Source: an uncultured Porphyromonadaceae bacterium (GTDB lineage: Bacteria; Bacteroidota; Bacteroidia; Bacteroidales; Muribaculaceae). Taken from it: a stretch of 64,000 nt of DNA. Shown one piece after another: positions 61,261-64,000 of the stretch. The position numbers and the translations under genes were made by a program. The DNA lies in assembly GCA_900545955.1 (NCBI GenBank), contig URAU01000001.1, forward strand, positions 160,059-224,058, given 5' to 3'. Within the stretch, counting starts at the first letter, position 1; each line of letters starts with the position of its first letter. Under the pieces are notes generated by a model. The model was not told where the DNA came from. It was given only the letters and a program-made list of their open reading frames with translations, and searched no databases.

Positions 61261-61701
61261 ATGGCAAAGGAAATCGAAAAAAAGTTTCTTGTGACTTCCG
61301 ACGGCTATCGCGATCGGGCGGTTGCCGCTCATGTGGTGCAGCAGGGTTATCTGAGCCGCAATCCGGACAGCACTGTAAGGGTGCGTGTTATCGATGACAA
61401 GGCATTCATAACGGTCAAGAGCCGTAATGCGGGATGTGTCCGCTCTGAATGGGAGTATGAGATTCCGCTTGAAGATGCCAGAGAGATGCTTTCGCTTTGC
61501 GGCGGTAGTATAATTCATAAGACGCGATGGATTGTGCCTTATGACGACCGCCTCTGGGAAGTGGACGAATTCCATGGCTCGCGCGAGGGACTGGTTGTAG
61601 CCGAAATTGAGCTTCGGGATGCCGGCTACCGGTTTGATTTGCCGGACTTTGTCGGCGAGGAAGTTACAGGCAATCCCCGCTATTACAATTCCAACCTCTG
61701 A
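61261..61701 (+). CDS. CYTH-domain triphosphatase/adenylyl-cyclase-like protein
   Basis: A 146-residue CYTH protein starting MAKEIEKKFLV; the longer frame is ruled out by the promoter position. The signature ExExK is EIEKK at 4-8, followed by alternating charged residues lining the tunnel (VRVRVID, TVKSR, EWEYEIPL, EIELRD). Bacterial members of this size mostly hydrolyse inorganic triphosphate; some are adenylate cyclases or thiamine-triphosphatases, so the substrate is not certain. Monocistronic. Confidence 0.92.
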   Translation: MAKEIEKKFLVTSDGYRDRAVAAHVVQQGYLSRNPDSTVRVRVIDDKAFITVKSRNAGCVRSEWEYEIPLEDAREMLSLCGGSIIHKTRWIVPYDDRLWEVDEFHGSREGLVVAEIELRDAGYRFDLPDFVGEEVTGNPRYYNSNL

Positions 61702-61712
61702 GATTTCCGGCC

Positions 61713-63143
61713 TTATATCGAATCCGTTGAAGTTTCGCGTCGTTTGAGTTTTACAACGTTCTCCACATGGTGCGTATGAGGAAACATGTCGACGGGCTGC
61801 ACGGCTTCGACGGAGTATTGGCAGTCGAGCAACGCCAGATCGCGCGCCTGGGTAGCCGGATTGCAACTCACATATACTATGGTGCGGGGAGCGGCGTTGA
61901 GAATCACGTTGACCACATCCTCGTGCATGCCTGCCCTGGGAGGGTCGACAATCATCACTTCCGGACGCCCGTGTTCAGCGATAAATTCATCCGTAAGGAC
62001 GTCCTTCATATCGCCGGCAAAGAATTCGGTGTTGTGTATCCCGTTGGCTTCTGAATTGATACGGGCGTCGCGGATGGCATCCTCCACATATTCTATCCCT
62101 ATTACTTTCGCAGCATCGCGTGCCACGAAATTGGCTATGGTACCGGTACCAGTGTAGAGGTCGTAGACCAGTTCGTTTCCAGTCAGACCTGCGAAGTCGC
62201 GGGCCACATTGTAGAGTTCGTAAGCCTGACGAGAGTTGGTCTGATAAAACGATTTCGGCCCGATACGGAAACGCAGACCTTCCATTTCTTCTTCAACCCA
62301 CGGCTGTCCGGAATGGCAGTGCACCTCAAGATCGCCGATTGTATCATTGACTTTAGTGTTGACTACGTAGAGCAGTGATGTGATTTCCGGGAAGGCCTGG
62401 CGGAGGTCGTCGAGCGTCGCCTGGATTTTTTCGGGATTATCTTCGCCGAACACAACGACTACCATCAGTTCGCCGGTGGTCAGCGTGCGGATCATCAACG
62501 TACGGAGAAAACCCTGCTGAGCTCTCAGGTCATAGAATGGCAGCCCGTTGGCGATGCCGTAGTTCTTAAGGTGCAGCCGGATTCGGTCTGCAATATGGTC
62601 CTGCAGGTGGCATTCCTCGATGTCAAGCACTTTGTCGAATGCACCCGGGATATGGAAGCCTGCTCCCGAACGGTCGCCCACGTCTTCTCCGCTTCGTAGC
62701 TGTTCCCAGGTAATCCACCGCTTGTTGGAGAATGTATATTCCATTTTGTTGCGGTATTCCCAGATACGTTCTGAACCGATAATGGGCGATATTTCGGGAA
62801 GCGCTACTTTGGCTATGCGCGTCAGAGCGTCGACTACCTGCTGCTGTTTGGCTTTGAGCTGATACTCATACGGAAGATGCTGCCATCGGCAGCCGCCGCA
62901 CGTGCCGAAATGCTTGCACTGTGGTTCCGTGCGGAGTTCGGATGGCTTCGTGAGTCGTTCGATATGTCCTTCGGCATACGAGCGTTTCTTGCGGTCAATT
63001 TTTATGTCGGCCACGTCGCCCGGAGCTCCGTAGGGTATGAACAAAACCATATCGTTGACCCTTGCGATAGCATTACCCTCGGCGGCCACACCGGTTATTT
63101 CTATATTCTCAAGTAATGGCAATTCTTTCTTTTTGCGTGACAT
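61713..63143 (-). CDS. rlmD: 23S rRNA (uracil-5-)-methyltransferase RlmD
   Basis: SAM-dependent methylation of a uridine in 23S rRNA (U1939 in E. coli numbering). The 476 residues carry a TRAM domain (about 10-65). The iron-sulfur cysteines C76, C82 and C85 lie in CKHFGTCGGC, with a fourth probably in EECHLQ. The SAM site is DLYTGTGTIANFVA and the catalytic Cys is in VYVSCNPATQARDL. It lies between the CYTH gene (convergent, 11 bases) and an IS element. RlmC/RlmD/TrmA-type paralogues are similar, so the exact uridine target is by analogy. Confidence 0.92.
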   Translation of the reverse strand: MSRKKKELPLLENIEITGVAAEGNAIARVNDMVLFIPYGAPGDVADIKIDRKKRSYAEGHIERLTKPSELRTEPQCKHFGTCGGCRWQHLPYEYQLKAKQQQVVDALTRIAKVALPEISPIIGSERIWEYRNKMEYTFSNKRWITWEQLRSGEDVGDRSGAGFHIPGAFDKVLDIEECHLQDHIADRIRLHLKNYGIANGLPFYDLRAQQGFLRTLMIRTLTTGELMVVVVFGEDNPEKIQATLDDLRQAFPEITSLLYVVNTKVNDTIGDLEVHCHSGQPWVEEEMEGLRFRIGPKSFYQTNSRQAYELYNVARDFAGLTGNELVYDLYTGTGTIANFVARDAAKVIGIEYVEDAIRDARINSEANGIHNTEFFAGDMKDVLTDEFIAEHGRPEVMIVDPPRAGMHEDVVNVILNAAPRTIVYVSCNPATQARDLALLDCQYSVEAVQPVDMFPHTHHVENVVKLKRRETSTDSI

Positions 63144-63232
63144 TGTATTCCTGATATACTTTGAAAGGGGGTGCCGGGAAGCCTACCAATTGTACTGGTA
63201 AAGCTCAGCAGCCGACACCGGTTTTACGTGTG

Positions 63233-63240
63233 CAAATTTA
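63233..63240 (-). promoter_or_regulatory. Promoter -7 box for rlmD
   Basis: TAAATTTG followed by CA on the minus strand, 90 bases before the start. The leader that follows can fold (GGTGTCGG with CCGGCACC, enclosing TACCA/TGGTA). Confidence 0.5.
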
Positions 63241-63340
63241 AGGATTATAGGACAAAATTGCCTTATTATTTGCTTCAAATGGGAATTTTAGCGAAGTCTT
63301 GTCTCGCCCTGAAAAAAGTTGACTCCAAACGAGTCAAAAT

Positions 63341-63703
63341 ATGATAAAATTTCAGAGTCTGCCGAGACAAAAACGACAAGCGATACGCGATGAAGTCCTA
63401 CGGCTTTATGCGGAAACAGATCTCAGCTATGGTGAGATAGCGGAAGAAAATGGCGTTCAGGTTCGTACCGTGGAATATATTGTACGTAACTTTGCATCTG
63501 AACTTCCAGGGGTTCCGACTATGAGAAACAAGAAGAGTGAAGCCAGCCAGGAAGATTATGACAAGCTCCGGGCAGAGGTTACGCGCCTGCGTAAGGAACT
63601 CCGTCAGGAGAAGATGCGCTCCGAGGCATTGGACACGATGATAGATGTAGCCGAAGAGATGTTCAACATTCCGGTAAGAAAAAAAGCTGGTACCAAACAG
63701 TGA
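63341..63703 (+). CDS. IS3-family transposase OrfA
   Basis: The DNA-binding part of an IS3-family transposase, 120 residues. A helix-turn-helix (about 10-50; RDEVLRLYAETDLSYGEIAEENGVQVRTVEYIV) is followed by a Lys/Glu/Arg-rich leucine-zipper coiled coil (about 70-105). The frame ends at a TGA that overlaps the orfB start region. At 63679-63685 a run of seven A allows a -1 frameshift to make the OrfAB fusion, the active transposase of the family. Confidence 0.9.
   Translation: MIKFQSLPRQKRQAIRDEVLRLYAETDLSYGEIAEENGVQVRTVEYIVRNFASELPGVPTMRNKKSEASQEDYDKLRAEVTRLRKELRQEKMRSEALDTMIDVAEEMFNIPVRKKAGTKQ
63679..63685 (+). other. Programmed -1 frameshift site of the IS
   Basis: Seven A followed by G near the end of orfA. 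In the zero frame it reads as A-AAA-AAA; a slip back by one base leads into the open orfB frame (SWYQTVKRLYARHSG). Confidence 0.7.
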
Positions 63704-64000
63704 AACGCCTGTACGCACGGCACTCCGGTAGCTATACGGTGTCGGAGCTGTGCGGACTGTTTGGTAAAAGCAAGCAGGCATATTACAAGCACGATGCTGA
63801 CACGTATATGCGTCGCGTGACCATGGAGGAACTGGCTGTCCGCTATATAGAAGAAGTCCGGAAAAAAGACCCCGGCATCGGAGGATTAAAAATATGGATT
63901 ATGTATATGAAGGAGTTCGGAAGTGAATCAGCGATAGGCCGTGACCGTTTCTGCGAGATATTCGACCGATACGGCTATAAACTGCGCCGACGCAGACGGA
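63700..64000 (+). CDS. IS3-family transposase OrfB, N-terminal part (cut by window edge)
   Basis: The first 100 residues of the catalytic half, open to the window edge. It shows the HTH_21-like N-terminal region (YTVSELCGLFGKSKQAYYKH, then RKKDPGIGGLKIWIMY and FCEIFDRYGYKLRRRRR) that precedes the DDE integrase core. The listed GTG overlaps the orfA stop; translation more likely enters by frameshift. The DDE residues lie outside the window, so integrity cannot be judged. Confidence 0.85.
   Translation, partial: MKRLYARHSGSYTVSELCGLFGKSKQAYYKHDADTYMRRVTMEELAVRYIEEVRKKDPGIGGLKIWIMYMKEFGSESAIGRDRFCEIFDRYGYKLRRRRR

Larger units (their letters stand above)
63310..64000 (+). mobile_element. IS3-family insertion sequence, left part
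   Basis: Left end of an insertion sequence whose right end lies beyond the window. The probable first bases are TGAAAAAAGTTGACTCC, and a short palindrome TTGACTC/GAGTCAA (63319-63325, 63331-63337) precedes orfA. The two overlapping transposase frames with an A7 shift site are typical of IS3. The exact boundary is uncertain since the matching inverted repeat is not visible. Confidence 0.75.

Overview
The window looks like a chromosomal segment of a gut Bacteroidales bacterium, most likely from the Muribaculaceae or a near relative (the family is my inference). Reasons: base composition close to half G+C; many promoters of the Bacteroidetes type (-33 TTTG, -7 TAnnTTTG) and few Shine-Dalgarno sequences; typical families of this order (DUF4296 lipoprotein next to lspA, DUF5686 outer-membrane protein, an RprX/RprY-like two-component pair, a DksA relative without zinc cysteines, 21-residue secreted LRRs). 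No rRNA, tRNA or CRISPR array was seen. Left part (1-9.5 kb): a galactan/galactose locus on the minus strand. It holds a clan GH-A glycosidase, a GH53 endo-galactanase lipoprotein, a GH2 beta-galactosidase and galactokinase, followed by a cut nucleotidyltransferase. Together they would turn beta-1,4-galactan into galactose-1-phosphate, but no SusC/SusD pair or sugar importer lies here. A META-domain lipoprotein is transcribed the other way. From 9.5 to 17 kb come the grpE-dnaJ chaperone operon and a three-gene heavy-metal-type RND efflux operon (His-rich adaptor, pump, outer-membrane channel). From 17 to 30 kb: rmuC and pyrK on the plus strand. On the minus strand are ileS, a DksA-like regulator, lspA and a DUF4296 lipoprotein, then a cell-wall operon made of an alpha/beta hydrolase, a membrane-anchored MurF-like ligase and D-Ala-D-Ala ligase. 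From 30 to 46 kb: a small basic ORF of unknown function followed by a highly structured, terminator-ended non-coding stretch, which is the least explained piece of the window. Then come an ABC-F ATPase, a small lipoprotein, clpB, a MATE exporter with an FAD dehydrogenase, and a HAD phosphatase with a small membrane protein. A tight operon follows (dCMP deaminase, CtpA-type protease, 5-formyl-THF cyclo-ligase, second ABC-F), and then a secreted LRR protein. From 46 to 64 kb: an AraC regulator divergent from a TolC/HlyD/ABC-2/ABC-2 exporter operon, with a clear direct-repeat operator between them. Next are a MITE-like inverted-repeat segment, an RprXY-like sensor kinase and response regulator, a secreted GH13 alpha-amylase, a YihY membrane protein with RidA, a DUF5686 protein divergent from a CYTH phosphatase, and the rRNA methyltransferase rlmD. 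The left end of an IS3-family insertion sequence runs off the right edge. Most genes are ordinary housekeeping or envelope functions. Points worth following are the 30.0-30.6 kb ORF/RNA unit, the TM-anchored Mur ligase operon, the AraC operator and the repeat family shared by 17.27 and 52.3-52.5 kb.
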